Shown: positions 1 through 9,602, numbered from the stretch's first letter. The stretch: 64,000 bases of DNA from Sarcina sp. DSM 11001 (GCF_900101015.1 NZ_FNFZ01000005.1:113611-177610); one strand, 5' to 3'. A program made the numbers and translations. Notes: a model not told the origin generated them from the letters alone.

Positions 1-1
1 C

Positions 2-577
2 AGGGGATGTCTCAAAATAACAGACCGGTCAAAGGCAGGGCAGGATCGGGACTGGCACGCCGGCGCCCCCTGGCTGATCCCGGAGAGAAAAAATGCCGGA
101 GAGAGGTCCCTGACCTGTCAGGTTAAATACGGAGGCCTCAACGATACGGACAGATTCCCCGGGTCGGGCGTCGTCCTGGACGTTGATCTGGACTATTTCT
201 GCTGGGATGATTCCACTTCCTTCGGGGAGCCCAGGAGGATCGAGATCACAGAGGATGCCTATCAGTCTTTTGTGAATGACCGCGATCATCCGCTGAGGAT
301 CCTTCCCTCCCGGATCATCGATGTGACCCGGGACGAAGGAAAGTACTGGCTGTACCTTTCACAGACGTATCCACAGGATACGGTGCCTGACGATACAGTG
401 ATCCTGCGGCGTATACAGCGCCTGTTCTACTATCTCCGGTACACGGGCATACGTCCACTGGCCATTGATATATGCCGGTCTGTCCGCTCCGGTTACCTTC
501 CCGCTCAAAAAGCTGCATATGTACAGGAAAATTTCACAAGAATTCTGGAAGAATGCTTTCCGCTCTTATACATTTAG
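2..577 (+). CDS. UPF0489-like (arginase-fold) protein, 5' truncated
   Basis: The frame is open from the left window edge to the TAG at 577, giving at least 191 residues; a GTG at 272 is internal and not taken as the start. A VLDVDLDYF segment near residue 62 and an ICRSVRSGYLP segment near residue 165 resemble the two conserved blocks of the UPF0489 family (metal-binding DxDxF and RSxxxGYxP). That family has a ureohydrolase fold, and some members are peptide arginases that turn arginine into ornithine in ribosomal peptides; this is recalled, not searched. The gene lies directly upstream of the T7SS genes on the same strand, so a link with secreted proteins is possible but unproven. The N-terminus with the first metal site is outside the window. 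Confidence 0.55.
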   Translation, partial: RGCLKITDRSKAGQDRDWHAGAPWLIPERKNAGERSLTCQVKYGGLNDTDRFPGSGVVLDVDLDYFCWDDSTSFGEPRRIEITEDAYQSFVNDRDHPLRILPSRIIDVTRDEGKYWLYLSQTYPQDTVPDDTVILRRIQRLFYYLRYTGIRPLAIDICRSVRSGYLPAQKAAYVQENFTRILEECFPLLYI

Positions 578-635
578 TATAAAATGTCACTTAACCGAAC
601 CGCAGGACCTGATCCCACACCTTCCTGACGATACG

Positions 636-694
636 TTATCTGGTCACAGCCTGACCAGGTTTTGACTATGTAACGTTGCGAATGTCTATTTTGA
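636..694 (+). repeat. Partial copy of intergenic repeat family B
   Basis: A nested palindrome (CTGGTCACAGCCTGACCAG) followed by TATGTAACGTTGCGAATG matches the reverse complement of the right end of the element at 31540-31706, which has CTGGTCACAACCTGACCAG and ATGTAACGGTGCGAATG. It sits in front of the first T7SS membrane protein and may overlap its promoter or leader. Confidence 0.6.
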
Positions 695-723
695 TAAAAA
701 GTTTAATGAAAAGGTCATACTCC

Positions 724-2544
724 ATGAAAAAAAGCGTAAACCGACAGCACTCCATGAAAGCGATGAGATTCGAAAAGAACGGCCCGAAACAGGGAAAAAG
801 AAAATCCTGCCGCGGGATCAGCCTGAATTTTCTTCGTCTCCGGGCTTTTTTTCTGATGTGCGTCATGATCCCGGCATTAATGGTCATGCCGGCCGAAGCC
901 AGGACAAAGCCCGGGTATGGAAGTCAGGGAAACAGTCAGAGCGGTCAGTCCGGGCTGCCGGGGAAAGACAAACCGGGAGCACTGAACGGGGAAACCATAC
1001 TGGAAAATCTTCTGACCTCCCATTCCGATGCATCCGATTCCGACACGAAAGAGTCGACCGTTGCGGAGATTGACACATTTCCCGAGAATCCCTGCATCAC
1101 ATGGTTTGTGCGTGGAATCGAGGGAAGGGTCAAGTCTGCCGAGGTCTATATCGGCGCCGAGCAGGCAGAGGTCTCTGAGGCGGGACGGCTGATCGATGGA
1201 GAGGGGCTGGCTCCCAAGACCCTGATCCTGGTCGACAACTCCGAGTCGATCGGCACCAGGCCCAATCAGGAAAAGATCAAAGCTATCCTGACCAGGCTCA
1301 TATGGAATCATCAGTATGACGAACGGTTCGCGATCAAGACATTCGCCGACAAGTCCGTGACGATCATGGACTATACAGACAATTATGACAAGCTGCGTCT
1401 GGCGGTCAGCAGGATCACCTTTCATGATCAGAAGACCAGTCTGCGAAATGTGCTGTACGATGAGATCCGGGAGCTGGTCAATGACGGCGAGACGGACTAC
1501 AGCCGCATCGTCATTGTTTCAGACGGGACGGATGACAGCCGGCTGGGCATGACCTATCAGGAACTGCTTGAACTGGTTGAAGCGGAAAACGGCTGCTGCC
1601 CGATCTATACGATCGGCTGTTTCTATGAATGTTCCCAGGATATCCTGGATCAGCTGTTCGCGCTCTCCAGAATCACGGGAAGCCCCTATTTTTCCATGGA
1701 TGACTATGAGACTGCGGAGGAGGCAGCTGAGATCGCGGACGAGATCCGGGCAGACGGAGACGATATCACCTATTTCCGCTTTTCCCTGCCGTCCGAGCTC
1801 AAAGACGGCAGTCAGAAGGGGGTAGGCCTCATCGTCCATACCGCCAGCAATGATTATACCATTGAACGTTCCATGATCATGCCGCGGGGGACCGCGAAGG
1901 AAATGAAGGAGTTCAATGACAAGCTTCGCGCTGAAAGGGAGGAGGCCGAGAAGAAACGGCTGGAGGAAGAAGAAGCGAGGAAGAAAGCAGAGGAAGAAGG
2001 CAGGAAGGCGGAGGAAGAGAAGGAAGAAGAGGAAGAACCGGTTCCCCAGACCCCTCTGGACAGGTTCCTGGACAATAAATATGTCCAGCTCCTGCTGATG
2101 CCCTGTATCCTGGCCCTGCTCATGCTCTATCTTCACTTTAAGGACCGCAGGAAGTCCGATGTGCCCTTCCAGGAGGTCACCCGGCCTGCCGCGGGCCACA
2201 AGGAAACGCCAAAGGAACAGGCCCCTGACGAGCAGGAGCAGGACGACGGAGTCCTTACCCTGTTCGATCCGGAGCGGCCGGGAGAGATCTACAGGATCCA
2301 GAACGGCCAGGAGCTGGTGATCGGACGCTCTGCGGCGCGCAGTGACGTCGCCTTCCCGGATGATCCCCTGCTTGCCGCGCGGCATGCCCTGATCAGGATG
2401 GATCAGGGAAGAGCTGTTCTGGACAGTCTGGGACACAAAGACAGTACAAGTGTACAGGATAAACCGGTGGAGCATACTGCGGAACTTTTTGACGGTGATA
2501 TGATCTGTGTCGGCAGTATCAAACTGAGGGTTCGATATGAGTAG
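724..2544 (+). CDS. VWA-FHA membrane protein of the T7SS locus
   Basis: About 606 residues. After a basic start comes a hydrophobic signal-like segment, then a von Willebrand A domain (about residues 165-335) with an intact MIDAS start DNSES and the later block IVIVSDGTDD. A strongly charged coiled coil (roughly 400-450, rich in E, K, R and A), a transmembrane helix (about 460-476) and a C-terminal FHA domain with the phosphothreonine-loop block VIGRSAARSD follow. The layout suggests an extracellular VWA and a cytoplasmic FHA. The ATG at 724 was chosen because AAGG lies 11 bases upstream and a typical MKK start follows; ATG 682 is an alternative. The gene overlaps the next FHA gene by 8 bases. 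Role inferred: membrane scaffold and phospho-sensor of the secretion machine. Confidence 0.8.
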   Translation: MKKSVNRQHSMKAMRFEKNGPKQGKRKSCRGISLNFLRLRAFFLMCVMIPALMVMPAEARTKPGYGSQGNSQSGQSGLPGKDKPGALNGETILENLLTSHSDASDSDTKESTVAEIDTFPENPCITWFVRGIEGRVKSAEVYIGAEQAEVSEAGRLIDGEGLAPKTLILVDNSESIGTRPNQEKIKAILTRLIWNHQYDERFAIKTFADKSVTIMDYTDNYDKLRLAVSRITFHDQKTSLRNVLYDEIRELVNDGETDYSRIVIVSDGTDDSRLGMTYQELLELVEAENGCCPIYTIGCFYECSQDILDQLFALSRITGSPYFSMDDYETAEEAAEIADEIRADGDDITYFRFSLPSELKDGSQKGVGLIVHTASNDYTIERSMIMPRGTAKEMKEFNDKLRAEREEAEKKRLEEEEARKKAEEEGRKAEEEKEEEEEPVPQTPLDRFLDNKYVQLLLMPCILALLMLYLHFKDRRKSDVPFQEVTRPAAGHKETPKEQAPDEQEQDDGVLTLFDPERPGEIYRIQNGQELVIGRSAARSDVAFPDDPLLAARHALIRMDQGRAVLDSLGHKDSTSVQDKPVEHTAELFDGDMICVGSIKLRVRYE

Positions 2545-3136
2545 CTTAATCCGTATGGTGATCGACTTTGTGATGTCACATACTTTCCTGATCCTGCAGC
2601 TGTCCCTGGACCTTTTCCTCATTGTCCTCCTGATCCTGACGATACGAAGACGCAAAGCGAAAAAAGAACGCGAAATGCTGTTCTTCAGGGAGCAGGAGAG
2701 CAGGAGGCTGACAAAACGCATCTCCAACCCCGCCTATCTGGAGCGGGAGGGGATCCAGTTCGGCCGCAGTTATCCCTACAAAGTGCATGATGGAGGCGCG
2801 CTTCCTGCAGAGCAGGGCGGGACGCGTGATCAGATGGTCGAGATATCCCTGCAGTCAAAGATGCTGACCAGGGAATTCCTCCTGCCTGTCTCGGACGGTA
2901 TCCTGATCGGGAGAGGCCCCAACAATACGATCAGTATTGATAATCCGGATGTTGTGGAACACCAGTGCCGCATTTTCCGCAACGGCAGCCAGTTGTGCGT
3001 GGAGTCTCTGAGTATGGATCATCCGACAGAGCTGCAGCGGGGGGCCAGATCCATTCAGGTAAGCGGCAAACCCATGGCCCTCACCGGAGGAGATATAATC
3101 TGTTTCGGAGACAACCGTCTGCTTCTCAAATTCTGA
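2537..3136 (+). CDS. Membrane-anchored FHA protein of the T7SS locus
   Basis: 199 residues: a transmembrane helix at about residues 13-36, a basic juxtamembrane stretch, then a cytoplasmic FHA domain in the second half with the block LIGRGPNNTI and a final GGDIICFGDNRLLLKF typical of FHA C-termini. It overlaps the VWA-FHA gene by 8 bases, so the two are probably translationally coupled. FHA domains bind phosphothreonine; together with the FHA-like N-terminus of EssC this makes three FHA-type modules in one machine. No Ser/Thr kinase lies inside the locus; the nearest is at 29069-31372. It may correspond in role to the EssB/YukC membrane component, but no sequence similarity to EssB was recognised. 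Confidence 0.75.
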   Translation: MSSLIRMVIDFVMSHTFLILQLSLDLFLIVLLILTIRRRKAKKEREMLFFREQESRRLTKRISNPAYLEREGIQFGRSYPYKVHDGGALPAEQGGTRDQMVEISLQSKMLTREFLLPVSDGILIGRGPNNTISIDNPDVVEHQCRIFRNGSQLCVESLSMDHPTELQRGARSIQVSGKPMALTGGDIICFGDNRLLLKF

Positions 3137-3268
3137 AGCGCCGGCCCTTACCGGCCGGCCTCGGGATGTTTCGCGTTTCATGGTCAACACCCGGCCGGGG
3201 CCTGACCGGAAACGGCCTGATCAGCAGCAAATCTGGCGACAGTGTCAGCCCTTGGAATGGTACAGCAT

Positions 3269-6200
3269 ATGAGCAGTACAATCATTACTTTTTTTAACGA
3301 ACAGGGATGCAGGAGCAGCCTCCTGCCCGCGATCGAGAACGCGGATCATGAAATCGTTCTCTACGAGAAATGGTTCTGGCTGGAGGATGATGTAAAGATC
3401 CTTCTGGAATGCATAAAAGGCCAGTGGATCCTGAAAAGCAACAACCCCTGCCGGATCTATCAGCGGATGCGGGAGCGCGTCACACCTGTCATCGGAGACT
3501 ACAAGCTCCAGGACGGTGCCCTGCTTCAGTTTGTTACAGCGGACAATGAGAGGATCAACGCGCTTATACGCATCAGGTCTTCGCTGTTTTCCTCTGCGCT
3601 TCATATCCCGCTCGCCAGCCTCCACCGCGTCCGGATCGGAACCGGGGAAAAAAACGAGATACGGATCCCCTCCGGATTTAACTTTGAAAACGCCGGTCTT
3701 CTGGTGACCAGGGACTGGCATGGTTTCAGTGTGGTTCCCAGGACCGGGCCTTTCTATCTGAACGGCGAAGCCATCCGCGCGGAGGCATTTCTGGAATACG
3801 GAGATACGATCGAGATCCCCGGATTCCGCTTTATGTATCTGGGTGACGACCTGGCAGTGCTGACAGGAACCCGGGAGATCGCTTTGGCACCCGGGCTGGA
3901 AACACGTCATGCGGCAGTGGATGGCATGCTCCCGGCAGGTCGTAAACGGACCGACGTTGAATCCCGGACCGGAGAAAGACCCCTCGCTGTCTTTCATCGT
4001 TCTCCCCGCATCCTGCCCAGGATCTATGACGGTACGATCAAAATCGAAGCCGTTCCGGAGCTGGAGGAGGAGGACAGCCGCTCGACCGCACAAGCGATAC
4101 TGCAGTCCATTGCCATGGTCATTCCCATGATGCTCGCCAGCTTTTTGATGATTTATGCCAGCAGGGTCTCCGGCTACGGCAATTCCATTATGATGTATTC
4201 AGGACTGGTGATGGCAGTCGCGTCCGGATCTGTAGCTGCTTTTCTGGCAGTCTCCAGCACCTCCCGGCAGAAGAAAAAGCATCAGGAAAAAGAGAGCAGG
4301 CGCTTTGAAGCCTACAGCAATTACCTGATCCAGAAGACCGATGAGATCCGTGAAAAATATGAGAGCAACGCAAAATCCCTGCAGCAGATGTATCCTTCGG
4401 CGGAAAGCCTTCTGACGGAAGGCATCGGTCCCGGACTGTGGAACCGCAACCGCAGGCAGGAGGATTTCCTCAAGGTGCGGATCGGGACCGGCGACATCCC
4501 TTTTCAGGTGGATATCGACGTTCCGGAGGAAAAGTTCTACATTACAGAGGATCAGCTGCGCGATAAACCCCGTTATATCAGGGACAATTTTGCCACCCTC
4601 TATGATATGCCGATCCTGCTTGATCTGGCGGAGCACCCCCTGATCGGTATCGCCGGCGGAGAGGGCGGAAAGGGCGCCATTGAACTGATGCACGTCATCT
4701 GCGCCCAACTGTGCGCGACGCACAGCTGCAGCGATGTGCGTATGATCTTTTTTTACGAGGACAACCGTTCCCTCAATCTGGGCCAGTGGGACTTCGCCAG
4801 GTGGCTTCCGCACAGCTTCTCTGCCAACCGCAGCATGCGCATGACGGCGGTCAATGCGGATCAGATCGGCGATGTCAGCTATGAACTGTCCTCAATCCTC
4901 CGCAATCGCGAGGATGAAATCTCCGACCTGGACAAGGATTACAGGGACCGGGTGCCTCATTACGTCCTCTTCCTTTCTGATCCCGCCCTGATCCGGGGAG
5001 AGCTGATCGCCCACTATATTTTTGAAGTACCTGAGGAAGTGGGGCTGACGACAGTGATCCTGTCCGACACGATCGAGCATCTGCCCAACGAGTGCCGCTA
5101 TGTACTGCAGAATGACGAAACCTTCTGCGGGATCGTGGAAACACAGGAGGTATCGCAGGAATACCGGGAGGTAAAATTTGACCATGTGGAAACACATACT
5201 CTCGACCGTTTTGCTTCCTCGATCGCCGGCGTGCGGGTCCAGGAGACCGACGAGGGCGGCGAGATCCCGGATGCAGTGACCTTCTTTGAAATGTACGGTG
5301 TACACCGTCTCAATGATCTGCACGCGGAGGAACTGTGGCGCAAAAACCGGATCTACGAAAATATAAAGGGACTGGTGGGCATCAAGAGCGGCCATACCCG
5401 TATGTATATGGACGTGCATGAGAAATACCATGGACCGCACGGACTGGTGGCAGGCACCACAGGATCCGGTAAGTCCGAGACCCTGCAGACCTATCTGTTG
5501 TCTCTGGCGATCGAATACAGCCCGGATGATATCGGCTTCTTTATTATCGATTACAAGGGCGGCGGAATGGCCAACCTCTTTGACGGACTCCCCCACCTTC
5601 TGGGTTCCATCTCCAACCTCTCCGGTGCCCAGATCCGGCGCGCCATGATGGCGATCAAAAGTGAGAACCGCCGGCGCCAGAGAATGTTCAACAGCGCGGG
5701 GGTCAACAATATCAACAAATACACCAAGCTGTACAAAAGCGGCGATGTGGAGGAACCGATCCCCCATCTGTTTATCATCATCGATGAGTTTGCCGAACTG
5801 AAGCGGGAAGAACCTGATTTCATGAAGGAACTCATCAGTGTCGCCCAGGTCGGGCGAAGCCTGGGCGTTCACCTGATCCTGTCCACACAGCGTCCTGCCG
5901 GAACAGTCGATGAAAACATCGCTTCCAACGCCAAATTCCGGCTCTGCCTGCGCGTGCAGACTAAGGAAGACAGTATGGACATGCTGGGAAAACCCGACGC
6001 TGCCTTTATCACCCAGGCCGGCCGCTGCTATCTGCAGGTAGGCAATGACGAGGTTTACGAGCTGTTCCAGTCCGGCTTCAGCGGGGCTGTATATAATCCG
6101 GATGAAGTGGACAGTGAAAAACTGACCAGAATGCTGACCATGACCGGCAGGGACGATATTATTGCAGCCGACAGCTCAGGCAGCAGGCGTGACGCGGCCG

Positions 6201-8041
6201 CGGACAGCCAAAAGGAAGAAAAGACCCAGCTCAGTGCGGTCAAGGAATATCTGGCCGGCATCGCACAGAAAGAGGGTTACAGAGCGGTCCACCGTCTGTG
6301 GCTGCCGCCCCTGAAGACTTCGATCTGCCTGGATGAGATCCCGGGTTACCGGGAGGAAGCCTTCCACGACGGCCGCTGGACCGTTCCCGCAGCAGACAAA
6401 TGGGAGCTGAATGCAGTGATCGGTCTGGTCGATGACCCCTCCAATCAGATACAGAAACCGCTCAGGATCAGCTTCGATACAGGCGGGCACCATGCGGTCA
6501 TCGGACAGGTAGTGACCGGCAAGTCCACTCTCCTGCAGACGATCGTATACGCCCTGGTCAACCGCTACTCTCCGGATTATCTGAATGTGTACGGGATCGA
6601 CTTCTCCAGCAAGATGCTGGCCGTATTTGAAAATCTCCCGCACACGGGCGGCATTATGTACGAGGGGGACGATGAAAAGATCTCCCGTTTCTTTAATATG
6701 ATCGGCAAGATCCTTGACGAGCGCAGAAAGGTATTCCGCGGGGGTAACTACAGCCAGTATTACCGCGCCAACGGTCTGCAGTATCCTTCGATCCTGATCG
6801 TGATCGACAATTTCAGCGCATTCAATGAAAAGACAGGAGAACGCTATCTGCCCGCGCTGATCCGCCTGTCCAAGGAAGGCGAGAGCAACGGAATCTTCCT
6901 GCTGCTTTCCGGCGGCGGATTCTCACTCTCTGATATCCCCAACCGGCTGGCCGGCAACATCAAGACCTGTCTGTGTCTGGAGCTTAAGGACCGGTTCGCA
7001 TACACCGACTATCTACATACCATGCGCTTTGAGGTCGTACCCGAAGCCGGCGTACACGGCCGCGGCCTGTGCGTGATCGATGGAAAGGTCCTGGAATATC
7101 AGACTGCCCTCAGTCTTCCCGCCCGGGATGATTACGAGAGAATGCAAAAGATCGAAAACCAATGTGCAGTCCTGGCCGGCGCCTGGGAAGGCCCCGCGGC
7201 CAGAAAGGTGCCGCAGATCCCGGAAAACCCGGACTGGGCGGGGTTCGAAGCTCTGCCAGAGGTGCAGAAAGCTTTTGCGGATCCCGCGCTGCTCCCGGTC
7301 GGATACCGGGAGGACAATGCGGAGATCTACAGCCTGAATCTTTCCTCTGTATTCATCTATCTGATCACCGGCATGGCGAAATCAGGCAAAACATCGTTCC
7401 TGTCTTTGGCGGCTTTATCCGCGCTTCATAAGGAAAAGGCACGGATCGTTCTGATCGCTCCCGACATGCCGCCCGGTCTTCCGGAGTCGGATGCGGTATC
7501 GCTGGTATCGGATGCGGAACACCTGTATGAACTGTGCAGCACCAGTCTGGCGGACGAGTTCGTGAAGCGCCGTGCCGCCAGGCAGGAGCTTGAAAAAGAA
7601 GACCTCCTGCCGGAGGAGATCTTTACGCGTTTGTCAGACCAGTACGGTCCGATCTTTATGATGATCGATGATCTCCCCTGGCTGATCGGCATACTCAAAG
7701 GCGACGAACACGGTATAACCGGTTTTCTTGAAAATCTGGCACTCAGGGGCGAGGGACACCTGGTTTATCTGTTCGCATGCCTGTCTCTCGAGGACAAGGC
7801 CAAGATCGCCGGCTATACTCTGGCTGACTCCATAACCGGTGCCGGCCAGGGCATCCATTTCGGCGGCAATACCAGCCAGAACACCTATATGAATTTTTCC
7901 CATATACCTTTTACAGAACAGAACAAAGCGGAAAAGCCCGGTATCGGCCAGCTCCCCAAAGCTGCAGACAGTGAAGACGCACAGCAGATCGTGGTTCCGG
8001 CTGTTCGAAAAGCCGGCCGCTCCGGCAAAAAAGGCGGGTGA
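3269..8041 (+). CDS. essC: EssC/YukBA-type FtsK/SpoIIIE ATPase of T7SS
   Basis: About 1590 residues, the size expected for Firmicutes EssC. An N-terminal FHA-like region is followed by two transmembrane helices (about residues 280-335) and three FtsK-type ATPase domains. Walker A motifs are GTTGSGKS (about 729), GQVVTGKS (about 1079) and GMAKSGKT (about 1368). Domain 1 has a full Walker B, FIIIDEFAEL, and the STQRPAG block, so it looks catalytically competent; domain 2 has IVIDNF and domain 3 MMIDDL, lacking the glutamate, so these two are probably degenerate. It powers export of WXG100 and WXG100-fused substrates across the cytoplasmic membrane. The start is uncertain: no clear ribosome site precedes ATG 3269, and GTG 3242 or ATG 3257 are possible. 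Confidence 0.93.
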   Translation: MSSTIITFFNEQGCRSSLLPAIENADHEIVLYEKWFWLEDDVKILLECIKGQWILKSNNPCRIYQRMRERVTPVIGDYKLQDGALLQFVTADNERINALIRIRSSLFSSALHIPLASLHRVRIGTGEKNEIRIPSGFNFENAGLLVTRDWHGFSVVPRTGPFYLNGEAIRAEAFLEYGDTIEIPGFRFMYLGDDLAVLTGTREIALAPGLETRHAAVDGMLPAGRKRTDVESRTGERPLAVFHRSPRILPRIYDGTIKIEAVPELEEEDSRSTAQAILQSIAMVIPMMLASFLMIYASRVSGYGNSIMMYSGLVMAVASGSVAAFLAVSSTSRQKKKHQEKESRRFEAYSNYLIQKTDEIREKYESNAKSLQQMYPSAESLLTEGIGPGLWNRNRRQEDFLKVRIGTGDIPFQVDIDVPEEKFYITEDQLRDKPRYIRDNFATLYDMPILLDLAEHPLIGIAGGEGGKGAIELMHVICAQLCATHSCSDVRMIFFYEDNRSLNLGQWDFARWLPHSFSANRSMRMTAVNADQIGDVSYELSSILRNREDEISDLDKDYRDRVPHYVLFLSDPALIRGELIAHYIFEVPEEVGLTTVILSDTIEHLPNECRYVLQNDETFCGIVETQEVSQEYREVKFDHVETHTLDRFASSIAGVRVQETDEGGEIPDAVTFFEMYGVHRLNDLHAEELWRKNRIYENIKGLVGIKSGHTRMYMDVHEKYHGPHGLVAGTTGSGKSETLQTYLLSLAIEYSPDDIGFFIIDYKGGGMANLFDGLPHLLGSISNLSGAQIRRAMMAIKSENRRRQRMFNSAGVNNINKYTKLYKSGDVEEPIPHLFIIIDEFAELKREEPDFMKELISVAQVGRSLGVHLILSTQRPAGTVDENIASNAKFRLCLRVQTKEDSMDMLGKPDAAFITQAGRCYLQVGNDEVYELFQSGFSGAVYNPDEVDSEKLTRMLTMTGRDDIIAADSSGSRRDAAADSQKEEKTQLSAVKEYLAGIAQKEGYRAVHRLWLPPLKTSICLDEIPGYREEAFHDGRWTVPAADKWELNAVIGLVDDPSNQIQKPLRISFDTGGHHAVIGQVVTGKSTLLQTIVYALVNRYSPDYLNVYGIDFSSKMLAVFENLPHTGGIMYEGDDEKISRFFNMIGKILDERRKVFRGGNYSQYYRANGLQYPSILIVIDNFSAFNEKTGERYLPALIRLSKEGESNGIFLLLSGGGFSLSDIPNRLAGNIKTCLCLELKDRFAYTDYLHTMRFEVVPEAGVHGRGLCVIDGKVLEYQTALSLPARDDYERMQKIENQCAVLAGAWEGPAARKVPQIPENPDWAGFEALPEVQKAFADPALLPVGYREDNAEIYSLNLSSVFIYLITGMAKSGKTSFLSLAALSALHKEKARIVLIAPDMPPGLPESDAVSLVSDAEHLYELCSTSLADEFVKRRAARQELEKEDLLPEEIFTRLSDQYGPIFMMIDDLPWLIGILKGDEHGITGFLENLALRGEGHLVYLFACLSLEDKAKIAGYTLADSITGAGQGIHFGGNTSQNTYMNFSHIPFTEQNKAEKPGIGQLPKAADSEDAQQIVVPAVRKAGRSGKKGG

Positions 8042-8069
8042 TCCGGAGGTACAGAACAAGGAGAAGAGC

Positions 8070-8312
8070 ATGATCCTGATTGAAGTGCATGTTCCTGTTG
8101 TTCAGGAGAAATTTGAGTTTAAAGCAGATGAAAACCGGCTTGTTTATGATATAGTTAATGAAATGAGGCAGGTCATTTCCAAAAAGCTGCGCGAGGAGGA
8201 TCCTCCTGTGGCTTTTGAACTGCATTCCAGAGAACAGAGACGGCGTCTTCCCCCGGACAACACCCTTTCGGGATGCGGGATCGGCGACGGCGCCAGACTG
8301 ATCCTGGTGTAA
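8070..8312 (+). CDS. YukD/EsaB-like ubiquitin-fold T7SS protein
   Basis: 80 residues with a good AAGGAGA ribosome site 8 bases before the ATG. The pattern (short N-terminal strand MILIEVHVP, a central helix VYDIVNEMRQVISKKL, final GDGARLILV) fits the YukD family of small ubiquitin-like proteins that accompany EssC in Firmicutes T7SS, where they are needed for secretion or its regulation. It lies 28 bases after essC and 25 bases before a WXG100 gene, the usual neighbourhood. No conjugating diglycine is present at the C-terminus. Confidence 0.75.
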   Translation: MILIEVHVPVVQEKFEFKADENRLVYDIVNEMRQVISKKLREEDPPVAFELHSREQRRRLPPDNTLSGCGIGDGARLILV

Positions 8313-8337
8313 AATGATCGTAAGGGAGGTAACCAAT

Positions 8338-8700
8338 ATGGCAGACGAACACAGGGAACAGAGCGGATCCGGAGGGTCCGGGCTGATCAGCAGGACGATC
8401 CGCGTCACGCCGGAAACGCTCACGCGCAAGGCAGTAGATCTGGATACGAATGCGTCCGATGTCATGCTCCTCACAACACATATGACGGAGAAGGCGCTGG
8501 AACTGACCGGCCGGATCTGGAGCGGAGAAGCCCAGTCTGCTTTTGTGACCAGATTCAAAACTCTGCAGGATACCATCAATCAATATACGCCGCTTCTGCA
8601 GAAACATGCCTCGAATCTGAAGATCATCGCAGGCCAGTACGCAGCTGTGGAAACAGAGGCGAAAGATTTATCCGGCGGGCTCCCGGGTAATATTTTCTGA
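8338..8700 (+). CDS. WXG100 family protein 1
   Basis: 120 residues, slightly longer than the classic 100 because of a Gly/Ser-rich N-terminal tail. The central turn is IWSGEAQSAF, giving the W-x-G motif between two predicted helices. It begins with a strong GGAGG site (8326-8330). The helical core RVTPETLTRKAVDLD closely resembles the WXG100 protein at 18115-18429 (both have LTGRIWSGEA or LSGRIWSGEA, and both end in GSLPGSVF or GGLPGNIF), so these two are paralogs bracketing the locus. Likely secreted as a homodimer or as a partner of larger substrates. Confidence 0.9.
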   Translation: MADEHREQSGSGGSGLISRTIRVTPETLTRKAVDLDTNASDVMLLTTHMTEKALELTGRIWSGEAQSAFVTRFKTLQDTINQYTPLLQKHASNLKIIAGQYAAVETEAKDLSGGLPGNIF

Positions 8701-8795
8701 TCCCGGGCAGTTCCGGTAACATCGCCGGGGCTTTTTGACAAAATGATCGGAAAAAGATGTGCAGATTTTCCTTAAGTAAACAGGAACAGCCCCTA

Positions 8796-8866
8796 AGCCG
8801 CGGGATTCCCTTTTGCGCGCGTATCCCACGACTGAAGTCACGGGTATTGAGCGATGAAGAATAAAA
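8796..8866 (+). repeat. Intergenic repeat family A, copy 1 (half element)
   Basis: Contains the family core: a T-rich stretch, GCGCGCGTATCCCACGACTG, AAGTCACGGGTATTGAGCG and ATGAAGAATAAAA. CCCACGACT and AGTCACGGG can form an imperfect hairpin with two mismatches. Other copies are at 15825-15960, 22275-22403, 28612-28731 and 33196-33292. It lies in the 210-base gap before the STAS gene, which otherwise shows only a ribosome site. Confidence 0.75.
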
Positions 8867-8910
8867 CACCAGGCCGGCAGAAAGAACCGGAACCGTGGAG
8901 GAAGAAGTAA

Positions 8911-9222
8911 ATGGACATACAACTTAATAAACAGAATCATACCCTGAAAGCTGTAATCACCGGCAGGCTGTCCGGGAAGGATGCATCCGCATGGTATACA
9001 ATGATCATCGATCAATTAGGGGATGATGTGACAGAAATCGTTCTTAATCTGGCCGGTGTCACTTATCTCACATCCACATCTCTCCGGAACATCATTATGC
9101 TTCAGAAAGAGATGAATATAAGGGATGGTGAACTGATTCTGGAAGATCCGCAGGAAATGGTCATGGAAACCCTGCAGTTGAGTGGAATGACATCATTCCT
9201 CGATATCAGAAAAACAGGGTGA
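8911..9222 (+). CDS. STAS-domain protein (anti-sigma antagonist-like)
   Basis: 103 residues covering a single STAS domain: ITGRLSGKDASAW, then the strand IVLNLAGVTYLTSTSLRNI and a last part with LQLSGMTSFLDI. In SpoIIAA/RsbV the phosphorylated serine sits in a D-S-S-G loop; here the loop reads YLTSTSLR, so serines are available but the Asp and Gly are missing. It is preceded by a strong GGAGGAAG site and runs into the first DUF4176 gene, so it seems to be part of the accessory secretion operon. No anti-sigma kinase or sigma factor is nearby. Its role here is unknown; a structural or switch function is possible. Confidence 0.75.
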   Translation: MDIQLNKQNHTLKAVITGRLSGKDASAWYTMIIDQLGDDVTEIVLNLAGVTYLTSTSLRNIIMLQKEMNIRDGELILEDPQEMVMETLQLSGMTSFLDIRKTG

Positions 9223-9242
9223 TGATCCGGAAAGGAGAAGAA

Positions 9243-9575
9243 ATGGTAAAATGGAACGGGCTCCTGCCGCTGGGCAGTATAGTCCTGCTGAACGGTTCGG
9301 ACAAACGCATGCAGATCATCGGCCAGGTCCAGGCGGATGCTGTTACGCACAAGGTCTATGATTATGCGGCGGTTCCCTTTCCGGAAGGCTATATAGACGA
9401 AAATGAGCTTGCAATGTTCCAGCATGAGGATATCCGCCTGATCAACGCGATCGGTCATCTGGATGACGGTGAGTGGGAGGCGCTTGCGCATCTGAAAGAG
9501 CTGCGCGATGATCTTCGGGAAGGACGAGTGACCGTGGAAGAGCTGCTTGAGAGACGCGGTCACACCAATGTCTGA
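9243..9575 (+). CDS. DUF4176 protein, type A, copy 1
   Basis: 110 residues with the DUF4176 plan: N-terminal LLPLGSIVLL, a strand MQIIGQVQAD, the block YDYAAVPFPEGY, the block MFQHEDIRLINAIGHLDD, and a charged C-terminal helix. AAGGAG precedes the ATG at 9243. It is closest to the protein at 10625-10969: both have FQHEDI, VQA and VPFPEGY, and both end in an R-x-L-R-E-G helix. DUF4176 proteins occur in Firmicutes T7SS loci, and as I recall they have been proposed to help export of LXG-type substrates; that is not derivable from this sequence. First member of the A-B-C triplet. Confidence 0.85.
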   Translation: MVKWNGLLPLGSIVLLNGSDKRMQIIGQVQADAVTHKVYDYAAVPFPEGYIDENELAMFQHEDIRLINAIGHLDDGEWEALAHLKELRDDLREGRVTVEELLERRGHTNV

Positions 9576-9602
9576 TTCAGGCTGCAGGAGGAACAGTGAA
9601 CG

